11,430 nucleotides of DNA from an uncultured Oscillospiraceae bacterium (GTDB lineage Bacteria; Bacillota; Clostridia; Oscillospirales; Oscillospiraceae): NCBI GenBank assembly GCA_934655935.1, contig CAKUHJ010000053.1, positions 1 to 11,430 on the forward strand. Direction: 5' to 3'. Below the pieces are notes generated by a model. That model searched no databases and was not told the DNA's origin. It saw only the letters and a program-made list of their open reading frames with translations. Below are positions 1 through 6,276 of the stretch, piece after piece. Each line of letters opens with the position of its first letter. Positions within the stretch are counted from its first letter, which is position 1. A program made the position numbers and the translations under genes.

Positions 1-514
1 GAATGCTGACAAGCGCAGTCAGAAGCGCGCCTGCGAGGACGATATAGACTGCGGCCCTCCGCTTTGTGACGGCAAACAGGATGTAGCCGATGAGCTTGAC
101 AACCAGCAGTACGGCCATGGCGAAAAACGCAGGCAGGTAGGCCTCCACGGTCTGGATCATGGCCTGCATAAGCGAGGCCATCGGCGCAAGCTCCTCAAAG
201 GCCTGGACGGACGTAAGGTAAAAGTCCTGAAAATAATACAGCAGCAGCGCGCAGACGCTCCCAAACGCATAGTAGCCGGCAAGAATGGCGCAAAGCACGA
301 CCCAGAACATCAGCCCGCCCTTCAGATGGACGCGGCCGGAGATCTCGTCGCGCCAGACGGCGGGGCGGTCCTGCGGCGGCTGCGGGGCGGGGGCAGGCGC
401 CGCAGGCACTTCGCGCGCGGGCGCAGAGGTATAGCGTCGGACCAGCGCGCCGCAGTCCGGACAGATCAGGACGTTGTCGTCCACCTGCTTGCCGCAGTTA
501 TAGCATGTTTGCAT
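1..514 (-). CDS. Zinc-ribbon membrane protein, C-terminal part beyond the window edge
   Basis: This reading frame starts at ATG 514-512 and stays open to the left edge, so only the first 171 residues are visible. The start is supported by AGGAGG six bases upstream. The N-terminus has a zinc ribbon with two CxxC knuckles: Cys4/Cys7 and Cys18/Cys21 (CPDCG). A Pro/Ala-rich linker follows (about residues 31-52). Then come hydrophobic segments at about 67-95, 127-149 and 154-171, which look like membrane helices. Many Firmicutes encode such proteins, with a small cytoplasmic zinc ribbon joined to a multi-pass membrane region of unknown role, and I cannot assign a function. The start lies inside the end of the upstream HAD gene (17-nt overlap), which implies co-transcription and probably coupled translation. 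Confidence 0.8.
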   Translation of the reverse strand, partial: MQTCYNCGKQVDDNVLICPDCGALVRRYTSAPAREVPAAPAPAPQPPQDRPAVWRDEISGRVHLKGGLMFWVVLCAILAGYYAFGSVCALLLYYFQDFYLTSVQAFEELAPMASLMQAMIQTVEAYLPAFFAMAVLLVVKLIGYILFAVTKRRAAVYIVLAGALLTALVSI

Positions 515-1223
515 AAGGTACCTCCTGAATGGTTTCCGCGCGGTTCAGCGCGTCCAGAAGCGGCGGCAGCTCCAGAAGATCTTCGATCACGAAGTCGCAG
601 CGGGAGTCCTGCGTGCCGCGCCTGCCGTAAAGGCAGGTCGGAATGCCGGCGTTCCGGCCGCCCTGCATGTCGGAGGTCAGGCTGTCGCCGACCATGATGG
701 AGCGGGAGCGGTATCTCTCTCCGATGATGGAAAACACGCGGTCATAGAACTGTTTTTCTGGTTTTTTGCAGTTCAGCTGCTCGGAGATGAATACGCCGTC
801 AAAATAGGGGAGCATGCCCGAGCGCGCAAGCCGGCGCTGCTGCGCGTAGGTATCGCCGTTTGTCAGCACAAAAATCCGATAGCGCCCGTGCAGCGCGGCA
901 AGAAGCTCCTCGCAGTGCGGCATAAAATTCTTCCCCTCCGCCAGCGCGTGCAGATAATCCTGGTTGAAGCGGACCGGGTCTGCCTCAATCCCGGCGGCCT
1001 CAAAATAGAGCCGGAAGCGCTCGGTATAGATTTTGGATTTCTCGATTTCGCCGCGCTCAAAGGCCTCCCACATGGCGTTGTTGAAGGTCTCATAATGCGC
1101 CATCTGCGCCTCGCCGAATGCGAGGCCGAGCGCGCCGAAAGTCTGGACAAGCGCTTCGTAGGAGCTTTTCCGGAAATCAAACAGGGTATCGTCCAGATCG
1201 ATCAGGACGGCTTCTATCTTCAT
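498..1223 (-). CDS. HAD-family hydrolase, YjjG/YfnB-type (noncanonical pyrimidine nucleotidase-like)
   Basis: The 241-aa protein carries all four haloacid dehalogenase motifs: I, DLDDT at 9-13 (Asp9 nucleophile, Asp11 acid/base); II, Thr121 in LTNGD; III, Lys153/154 in KKPEKQ; IV, GDSLTSD at 179-185. The helical cap between motifs I and II (about 16-100) and the wording around motifs III and IV resemble the YjjG/YfnB group. That group dephosphorylates nucleoside monophosphates, including noncanonical pyrimidine nucleotides, and is thought to clean the nucleotide pool. The exact substrate here is not shown by sequence. The start ATG at 1223 is preceded by GGAGGA. An extended -10 promoter lies about 33 bases upstream. 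The gene's last 17 bases overlap the next gene on the same strand. Confidence 0.88.
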   Translation of the reverse strand: MKIEAVLIDLDDTLFDFRKSSYEALVQTFGALGLAFGEAQMAHYETFNNAMWEAFERGEIEKSKIYTERFRLYFEAAGIEADPVRFNQDYLHALAEGKNFMPHCEELLAALHGRYRIFVLTNGDTYAQQRRLARSGMLPYFDGVFISEQLNCKKPEKQFYDRVFSIIGERYRSRSIMVGDSLTSDMQGGRNAGIPTCLYGRRGTQDSRCDFVIEDLLELPPLLDALNRAETIQEVPYANML

Positions 1224-1255
1224 GCTGGGTCCTCCGTGCTTTTGTTTCGGACTTT

Positions 1256-1264
1256 ATTATAGCA
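1256..1264 (-). promoter_or_regulatory. Extended -10 promoter for the HAD/zinc-ribbon genes
   Basis: On the minus strand the sequence reads TGCTATAAT (1264 to 1256), a perfect TGn-extended -10 box. No good -35 is present: the nearest candidate, TTGTAG, has a 20-nt spacer. Extended -10 promoters can work without one. Transcription would start near 1249, giving a short leader that contains the GGAGGA ribosome site of the HAD gene. Confidence 0.65.
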
Positions 1265-1279
1265 CGACGGAAGAAAATA

Positions 1280-1288
1280 TGCTACAAT
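1280..1288 (+). promoter_or_regulatory. Extended -10 promoter candidate for tex
   Basis: The plus strand reads TGCTACAAT, one mismatch from the extended -10 consensus, without a clear -35. It lies 15 bases from the divergent HAD -10, so the two promoters would share and perhaps compete for the same stretch. The predicted start, about 1295, coincides with the left end of the palindromic element at 1296-1567, which would make that element the tex 5' leader. Confidence 0.45.
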
Positions 1289-1295
1289 TAGAATT

Positions 1296-1567
1296 GCGTC
1301 AGCTGACAAGGGTGCACACGGTTTTTCACGGGGCAAAACAACGTCTGGCGTCGTGATCCTCGTAGGTGGGCGTCAGCCCACCTGCCTCGTCTGCCTGGCC
1401 AGCCGCCGTTTATCCTCCGTGAAAAACTCTGTAGGACTTGCCGACCGGTCTGGAGCGTTGTCTGCAAGGCAGAGGACGAAGGCATACTGACGTATGTCAA
1501 GGACGATCACGCAGCAGACGGCGGTCCAGGCCGGTCCGCAAGCGTATGCGCCCTTGTCAACTGACGC
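1296..1567. repeat. Palindromic element with 25-bp terminal inverted repeats; three-way-junction leader or MITE-like repeat
   Basis: The ends, 1296-1320 and 1543-1567, are inverted repeats matching at 22 of 25 positions (core GTCAGCTGAC against GTCAACTGAC, plus AAGGG against CCCTT). Two further arms fill the space between them. Arm A is closed by a perfect 11-bp stem (1321-1331 with 1417-1427) and tipped by a perfect 8-bp hairpin (1364-1371 with 1376-1383, loop GTCA). Arm B is closed by an 18-bp stem with 16 matches (1437-1454 with 1525-1542) and tipped by CATAC-TGAC-GTATG (1483-1496). Both arms abut the outer stem and are separated from each other by nine bases. No convincing coding frame is present. 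The form suits a non-autonomous mobile repeat or a structured leader RNA. I see no target-site duplication and recognise no known riboswitch. Confidence 0.75.
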
Positions 1568-1593
1568 TTGCAAAACACAAAAGGAGCCAGGCT

Positions 1594-3750
1594 ATGCAAA
1601 CCATTTCACAGCTTCTTGCGCAGGAGCTTTCCTGCAGAGAAGATTATGTAAACAATGTAATCCGCCTTCTTGACGAGGGCAATACCATTCCCTTCCTTGC
1701 CCGCTACCGCAAGGAGGCGCACGGCGGAATGGACGACGCCACGCTTCGGACTCTGTTTACGAGGCTGAATTATCTGCGGAATCTGGAGGCCCGCCGCGAG
1801 GAAATCCGCAAGGCGATTGAAGGGCAGGAAAAGCTGACCCCGGAGCTTGCACAGGCGCTGGCTTCGGCGCAGACGCTTGCCGAATTGGAAGATCTGTACC
1901 GCCCCTATAAGCCAAAGCGCCGCACAAGGGCCTCCATCGCAAGAGAAAAGGGCCTGGAGCCGCTGGCGGACGAGATCTTTGCCCAGCAGCCGGACATGGC
2001 GGAGCCGGAATTGCTTGCGGAAGATTATGTAAACGAAGAACGCGGCGTTCTGAGCGTGGAGGACGCGCTTCGCGGCGCTTCGGACATTCTCGCGGAGCGT
2101 CTTTCAGACGACGCCGGAATCCGGAAGGAGCTCCGCGGGCTGATGCGCGCGCGTGCAGGCGTCGTCTCCGCTGCGGCAAAGGACGCGGAGGACTCGGTCT
2201 ACCGGCTGTATTATGCATTCTCTCAGCCGGCTGCAAGGCTCCAGAGTCATCAGATTCTGGCCCTGAACCGGGGCGAGCGCGAGGGCTTTCTGAAGGTCGG
2301 CATTGATTTTGACCGGGCGTCCGCCATTCAGCTGCTCCGGAAAAAAGCGGTCCGTCCCGGCTCGCGCGCGATGCGCTTTCTGGCGGCGGTCTGCGAGGAC
2401 AGCTATGACCGCCTTCTTGCGCCAAGTCTGGAGCGGGAGCTGCGCGCGGCGCTGACAGAGCAGGCAAACGAATCCGCAATTCACAATTTTGCCCTGAATC
2501 TGCGGCCGCTTCTGATGCAGCCGCCGGTGCGCGGCCACGTGACCATGGGCCTGGACCCCGGCTACAGCCACGGCTGCAAGGTTGCGGTGGTGGATGCGAC
2601 GGGGAAGGTTCTGGATACGGCGGTCGTCTATCCGACCTTCGGCCAGCGGCAGAAGGAGGAGGCCATCGCAAAGCTGACGGCGCTGATCCGCAGGCACGGC
2701 GTGGAGCATATCGCCATCGGCAACGGAACGGCCTCACGGGAAACGGAGGCTGTGACGGCGGAGCTGATCGGAAGGCTTGGCGGCGGCGTGAGTTATATGA
2801 TCGTCAGCGAGGCGGGCGCGTCCGTCTATTCTGTCTCCAGCCTCGCAGCGGAGGAATTTCCGCAGTTTGACGTCAACCTCCGCTCGGCGGTCTCCATTGC
2901 CAGGCGGCTGCAGGACCCGCTGGCCGAGCTGGTAAAGATCGACCCGAAGGCCATCGGCGTCGGCCAGTATCAGCACGATATGCCGGAAAAGGAGCTCAGC
3001 GAGGCGCTTGAGGGCGTGGTGGAAAGCTGCGTCAACGCCGTCGGCGTCGACCTCAATACGGCCTCCGCGCCGCTTCTGCGGCAGGTTTCGGGCCTGAGCG
3101 CGGCGACGGCAAAAAATATCGTCGCCTACCGGGAGCAGAACGGCGCGTTTACGGCGCGGCGGCAGCTTCTGAAGGTGCCGAAGCTTGGCCCCAAGGCCTA
3201 CGAGCAGTGCGCAGGCTTCCTGCGCGTGCCGGACAGCCCGCAGGTGCTTGAGCGCACGGGCGTCCATCCGGAAAGCTACAAGGCGGCGGAAAAGCTGGCG
3301 GAGCTTCTGGACTTTTGCCTCAGCGACGCCGGAACGCCGGCAATGGCGCCGCTCGGGCAGAGGCTTCGCGACTTTGGCGCGGAGAAGGCGGCCGCGGCCT
3401 GCGGCGTCGGCGTGCCGACGCTGATGGACATCGCAAGAGAGCTGGTAAAGCCGGGGCGCGACCCGCGCGATGAGCTCCCGGCGCCGATTCTCCGGACGGA
3501 CGTGCTGGAAATGAAGGACCTGAAGCCGGGGATGGTGCTTTCCGGCACGGTGCGCAATGTCATTGATTTTGGCGTCTTTGTCGACATTGGCGTCCACCAG
3601 GACGGGCTTGTGCATATTTCTCAGGTCTGCGGCCGCTTTATCCGGCATCCGTCCGAGGCGGTCTCCGTCGGGGATGTGGTGAAGGTGCGCGTGCTGGAGG
3701 TCGACGAGAAGCGGGGGCGCATCAGCCTGAGTATGAAGGATGTGCAGTAA
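1594..3750 (+). CDS. tex: Tex-family transcription accessory protein (S1 RNA-binding)
   Basis: The 718-aa protein matches Tex along its whole length. The N-terminal helical region includes IPFLARYRKEAHGG (about 33-46) and a LEDLYRPYKPKRRTRA block (about 98-113). A YqgF/RNase H-like domain begins at MGLDPGYSHG (about 318). A helix-hairpin-helix region spans about 484-545 (VGVDLNTAS, LKVPKLGPKAY). A C-terminal S1 domain spans about 646-718 (GTVRNVIDFGVFVDIG, DGLVHISQ). Tex binds nucleic acid and is linked to transcription elongation and RNA turnover; it resembles eukaryotic Spt6. I chose ATG 1594 because AAAAGGAG ends seven bases before it and family homology begins there. A longer in-frame start, TTG 1438, lies inside the palindromic element and adds 52 unrelated Arg-rich residues. 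The stop overlaps the next start (TAATG). Confidence 0.95.
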   Translation: MQTISQLLAQELSCREDYVNNVIRLLDEGNTIPFLARYRKEAHGGMDDATLRTLFTRLNYLRNLEARREEIRKAIEGQEKLTPELAQALASAQTLAELEDLYRPYKPKRRTRASIAREKGLEPLADEIFAQQPDMAEPELLAEDYVNEERGVLSVEDALRGASDILAERLSDDAGIRKELRGLMRARAGVVSAAAKDAEDSVYRLYYAFSQPAARLQSHQILALNRGEREGFLKVGIDFDRASAIQLLRKKAVRPGSRAMRFLAAVCEDSYDRLLAPSLERELRAALTEQANESAIHNFALNLRPLLMQPPVRGHVTMGLDPGYSHGCKVAVVDATGKVLDTAVVYPTFGQRQKEEAIAKLTALIRRHGVEHIAIGNGTASRETEAVTAELIGRLGGGVSYMIVSEAGASVYSVSSLAAEEFPQFDVNLRSAVSIARRLQDPLAELVKIDPKAIGVGQYQHDMPEKELSEALEGVVESCVNAVGVDLNTASAPLLRQVSGLSAATAKNIVAYREQNGAFTARRQLLKVPKLGPKAYEQCAGFLRVPDSPQVLERTGVHPESYKAAEKLAELLDFCLSDAGTPAMAPLGQRLRDFGAEKAAAACGVGVPTLMDIARELVKPGRDPRDELPAPILRTDVLEMKDLKPGMVLSGTVRNVIDFGVFVDIGVHQDGLVHISQVCGRFIRHPSEAVSVGDVVKVRVLEVDEKRGRISLSMKDVQ

Positions 3751-4364
3751 TGCTGTCAAATTATGAAAAAACGGCGCGCCGGGCCGCAGAGGCCTTTCTG
3801 CGCTACGACGTGCAGGAGATGGCGCAGAAGTTTTCCCTGCACTATGACGGCGCCTTTCTCTACCTGACGTTTTTGTCTGCGCCCTATCGTGTGAGCTGCG
3901 AAACGGGGATTGTGGAATGCCTCCAGGACGGGCGCGCGGTTCCGGCGGGCTTTGACGAGAGCATGACCATTTACGATGTGCTCTGCGACGCGAAGCCCGG
4001 CCACAGCCTTTCCGGCAGATTCTGCCGCATCAACAGCGTGCGCGGCGTCGCGCAGACGGCGGGGCTTGGCGAGGGAATGCTGGAGCCGCTTGCGCGCAGC
4101 TTTGACCGCGCGCCGCAGGCCTTCTGCCGCGCGTGCCGGATGCTGGGCGGAATCCAGCTGACGGGCGCGGACGCGGCCTACCAGCTGCCGCTGTTTCCGT
4201 TTTTGCCGGTGGAGCTTCGCTTCTGGCATTCGGACGAGGAATTTCCGCCCAGCCTGCAGCTTTTATGGGACGAGAACATTCTGCAGTACATGCGCTATGA
4301 GACAACCTATTATGCGGCGGGGCACCTGATGCGGACGCTGCAGCGGCTGGCGGGGGAAAAATAA
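3750..4364 (+). CDS. DUF3786-like protein coupled to tex
   Basis: The 204-aa soluble protein starts at ATG 3750, whose A is the last base of the tex stop codon (TAATG). This arrangement suggests that terminating ribosomes reinitiate. The C-terminal half has the block LPLFPFLPVELRFW (about 146-159), followed by DEEFPPSLQLLWDENILQY (about 162-180) and a tail of aromatic residues. I associate this pattern with DUF3786, a family of small clostridial proteins of unknown function. No membrane segment or signal peptide is visible. There are seven cysteines, including a CRAC pair at 126 and 129, but no clear metal-binding pattern. The link to tex is positional only. The assignment is from memory of the family and could be wrong in name; that it is a real gene is much firmer. 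Confidence 0.75.
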   Translation: MLSNYEKTARRAAEAFLRYDVQEMAQKFSLHYDGAFLYLTFLSAPYRVSCETGIVECLQDGRAVPAGFDESMTIYDVLCDAKPGHSLSGRFCRINSVRGVAQTAGLGEGMLEPLARSFDRAPQAFCRACRMLGGIQLTGADAAYQLPLFPFLPVELRFWHSDEEFPPSLQLLWDENILQYMRYETTYYAAGHLMRTLQRLAGEK

Positions 4365-4366
4365 AG

Positions 4367-4395
4367 CAGGGCCGGAGCAAAACGCTCCGGCCCTG
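4367..4395. terminator. Terminator hairpin, copy 1 (convergent genes)
   Basis: A perfect 12-bp stem, CAGGGCCGGAGC with GCTCCGGCCCTG, closes a five-base AAAAC loop three bases after the DUF3786 stop codon. On the minus strand it is followed by CTTTATTTTT, a usable U-tract. On the plus strand it runs directly into the insert with no U-run. An exact 28-bp copy occurs at 4558-4585. Confidence 0.75.
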
Positions 4396-4557
4396 AGACT
4401 GTCGAAAAACTATGATCTGCAGCTCTACGACTGAGCAGCGGGGGAAGTGTGAAGGGGGCAAAAAGCCCCCTTCGCGTTCAATAAGGCGGTTTTCTGAACT
4501 TTTTTAAAGTTCAGAAAACCGGACTCAGCGGGGCGAAAAGACTTTTTCGACACGCTG
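4396..4557. mobile_element. Palindromic MITE-like insert between two identical terminator hairpins
   Basis: This 162-bp non-coding segment is flanked by exact 28-bp direct repeats (4368-4395 and 4558-4585). Near its ends lie matching inverted repeats, TGTCGAAAAA (4400-4409) and TTTTTCGACA (4543-4552). Inside are a perfect 9-bp hairpin (4451-4459 with 4465-4473, loop of five A) and a perfect 15-bp hairpin (4488-4502 with 4506-4520, loop TTT). A nested CTGAG/CTCAG pair (4431-4435 with 4524-4528) encloses both. Terminal inverted repeats without a transposase suggest a non-autonomous element or a dispersed intergenic repeat. Its stems may also help stop transcription from both sides. Confidence 0.6.
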
Positions 4558-4585
4558 AGGGCCGGAGCAAAACGCTCCGGCCCTG
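4558..4585. terminator. Terminator hairpin, copy 2 (downstream of the desulfidase gene)
   Basis: This is an exact repeat of 4368-4395: an 11-bp stem AGGGCCGGAGC with GCTCCGGCCCT and loop AAAAC. It starts five bases after the minus-strand desulfidase stop codon. On the minus strand it is followed by the insert rather than a U-run. On the plus strand it is followed by GTTCCGTTATT. If the insert is removed, a single hairpin remains with CTTTATTTTT on one side, so an ancestral shared terminator split by an insertion is plausible. Confidence 0.65.
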
Positions 4586-4590
4586 TTCCG

Positions 4591-5871
4591 TTATTCGGTC
4601 ATGATGCTGATGATTTCACGGTCGGTTCCGGACATGCCGATGCGCCCAAGCCGCCCGACGTTCCGGATGGTATTTTCCACCCCGGAGGCGACAATGCCGT
4701 CCCCACCATAGAACTGCTGGTCATGGCGGTACATTTCATAGCCAAAGATTCCGGCCTCCACAGCCATGGCGATCTTGGCTGCGCAGGAGGATTTTGCGCC
4801 GTCGCAGACGATGCCGGAGGTGATGGCCAGCGCGTTTACCACGGTGTGAATGATTTCCTCGTAGCCGCCGCCCTGCAGGTACGCAATACCCGCGCCCGCG
4901 CCTGCGCCCGCGCTCACCGCGCCGCAGTAGGCGGAGAGGCGGCCAATACCGGTTTTCTGATGGAGTGTGGCGAGATTTGAAATCAGCAGCGCGCGGTAAA
5001 GCTGCTCGTCGCTGCAGCCGAGCCCCCTGGCGTACTCCATGACCGGCAGGGAAGCGGTCATGCCCTGGTTGCCGCTGCCGGAATTGATCACGACGGGAAG
5101 CTCACAGCCGTTCATCCGCGCGTCCGAGCCCGCGGCAGCCGCGGCCTTGGCCCGGCAGCGGAGCGTATTGCCGCCCTCGGCAAGCAGGACCTTCCCGATG
5201 TTTGCGCCGTAATTGCCGCGCAGGCCCTCGTCTGAAATGGCCCGGTTCAGGCGCATCTGGCGGTCGAGGAGTTCTTTGACGTCGGAGAGCTCCGCAGTCT
5301 GCGCGAAGTCATAGATATCGCGCATGTTCAGAAGCCCGTAGTCCGGCGCGCCGGGCTCCGGCTGCCGGGGCGCGTCGCCGCGGCGGTCAAGAAGAATTTC
5401 ACCGTCGCGCGAAATCAGGATGATATTGGTGTGAGAATCGGCAATGCGGACGCAGGCCTCGTGCGCGCCGGAAAACACGCGCACCGCAATATCCAGAAGG
5501 TGGCCGCTGTCCGCCGAACGGACGGAAATCTCCGTCTGGTCCAGATATGCACCCAGCTGCGCCTTCTTCTCCTCCGGGACCTGAGAGATGACCTGCAGGC
5601 CAAGCATTTCATCGCCGGCAAGCATGCCGATGCCCGCCGCCGCGGCAAGCCCGCGCCGGCCGTTGGTGTTTGGCACAATCACGCTTTTGACATTTTTAAT
5701 GATATTCCCGCTGGCGGTGAGCTCCGCGCGCTGCGGAAGGCAGCCCAGAACGGCGCGCGCCTTCGCCGCGCAGTAGGCCACGGCAATCGGCTCTGTGCAG
5801 CCCATGGCCGGGACAAGCTCACGCTTCAGAATCGCAACATAGGTCTGATAGGTAAGGCTGTTTTGTTCCAT
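4591..5871 (-). CDS. cyuA: L-cysteine desulfidase / L-serine dehydratase-alpha-like protein (UPF0597, CyuA/YhaM family)
   Basis: The 426-aa protein belongs to the UPF0597 family, whose members break down L-cysteine to pyruvate, ammonia and sulfide using an oxygen-labile [4Fe-4S] cluster. Candidate cluster cysteines are Cys25 (PAMGCTEP), Cys316 (SAYCGAVSAGAGAG) and Cys356 (GIVCDGAKSSC). From memory, the archaeal desulfidase MJ1025 uses cysteines 25, 282 and 322, so the N-terminal position and the 40-residue spacing agree. A SGSGNQG loop (about 264-270) is also typical. The fold is related to the alpha subunit of iron-sulphur serine dehydratase, so serine or another amino acid could be the true substrate. 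ATG 5871 is favoured because it puts the first cysteine at position 25. The only good SD lies behind a hairpin. This is the last gene of the operon. Confidence 0.85.
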   Translation of the reverse strand: MEQNSLTYQTYVAILKRELVPAMGCTEPIAVAYCAAKARAVLGCLPQRAELTASGNIIKNVKSVIVPNTNGRRGLAAAAGIGMLAGDEMLGLQVISQVPEEKKAQLGAYLDQTEISVRSADSGHLLDIAVRVFSGAHEACVRIADSHTNIILISRDGEILLDRRGDAPRQPEPGAPDYGLLNMRDIYDFAQTAELSDVKELLDRQMRLNRAISDEGLRGNYGANIGKVLLAEGGNTLRCRAKAAAAAGSDARMNGCELPVVINSGSGNQGMTASLPVMEYARGLGCSDEQLYRALLISNLATLHQKTGIGRLSAYCGAVSAGAGAGAGIAYLQGGGYEEIIHTVVNALAITSGIVCDGAKSSCAAKIAMAVEAGIFGYEMYRHDQQFYGGDGIVASGVENTIRNVGRLGRIGMSGTDREIISIMTE

Positions 5872-5905
5872 AGACTTTGTCCGCCGCGGCTGCGGCGGCT
5901 CCTTT
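5872..5905 (-). promoter_or_regulatory. Shine-Dalgarno separated from start by a GC hairpin
   Basis: On the minus strand AAAGGAG (5905-5899) is followed at once by CCGCCGC-AGCC-GCGGCGG (5898-5881), a perfect 7-bp all-GC hairpin with a four-base loop. Nine bases (5880-5872) then precede the ATG. The linear gap between SD and ATG is 27 nt, too long for normal initiation. With the hairpin folded, the SD would sit nine bases from the ATG. No other in-frame start lies between the SD and this ATG. Confidence 0.6.
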
Positions 5906-5912
5906 CTGCCAT

Positions 5913-6257
5913 TCAGCGGAGCTTTTTCACTTCCGCATGAAGCTTTTCGTTTTCATCCTGCAGCGCATCGAGCTTCTTGTTGACCGGCGTCAGCTGCTTT
6001 TTCAGCTCCTTTGCGACGATTTTCCGGTAAAAGCGCCGCCGCGCCCAGACCGAAAGCAGTGAGACGACCGCCAGCGCGCCGCCCAGGACGAGCGTCGCCT
6101 GCTTCGGCTCGATTTTTGAAAGCGCCTTCAGGGGCGCCGCTTTTTTTGCGCAGCCGGTTCGCTGCCGCAGGGCAAGCGTCCTTTCGGCTTCTGGCTGTGC
6201 GTTCTGCTGGGCGAGCGTCTTTGCAAGCTCCATCGCCAGCTCCAGATCCTTTTGCAT
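5913..6257 (-). CDS. Small single-pass membrane protein with C-terminal coiled coil
   Basis: The 114-aa protein starts at ATG 6257, with AAAGGAGG seven bases upstream. A longer frame upstream of this ATG is antiparallel to nothing recognisable, runs through the end of the preceding gene and lacks such a site, so I rejected it. Residues 1-50 are charged and helical. Residues 55-71 (ATLVLGGALAVVSLLSV) form one membrane helix followed by a positive cluster, WARRRFYRK. Residues 82-112 (KELKKQLTPVNKKLDALQ and on) look like a Lys-rich coiled coil with heptad leucines. The basic residues after the helix suggest that the coiled coil faces the cytoplasm. I do not recognise a family and assign no function. 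It lies 19 bases after the phosphopantetheinyl transferase gene and 41 before the desulfidase. Confidence 0.75.
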   Translation of the reverse strand: MQKDLELAMELAKTLAQQNAQPEAERTLALRQRTGCAKKAAPLKALSKIEPKQATLVLGGALAVVSLLSVWARRRFYRKIVAKELKKQLTPVNKKLDALQDENEKLHAEVKKLR

Positions 6258-6276
6258 GGAAGTTCCTCCTTTTGCT

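Noticed and set aside
1438..1593. N-terminal extension of Tex from TTG 1438
   Set aside because: It lies in the palindromic element, encodes 52 Arg-rich residues with no Tex similarity, and ATG 1594 has a properly spaced SD.
2734..3759. Minus-strand open frame opposite the 3' half of tex
   Set aside because: It is a compositional shadow of tex with His/Arg/Leu bias and no ribosome site tied to a conserved product.
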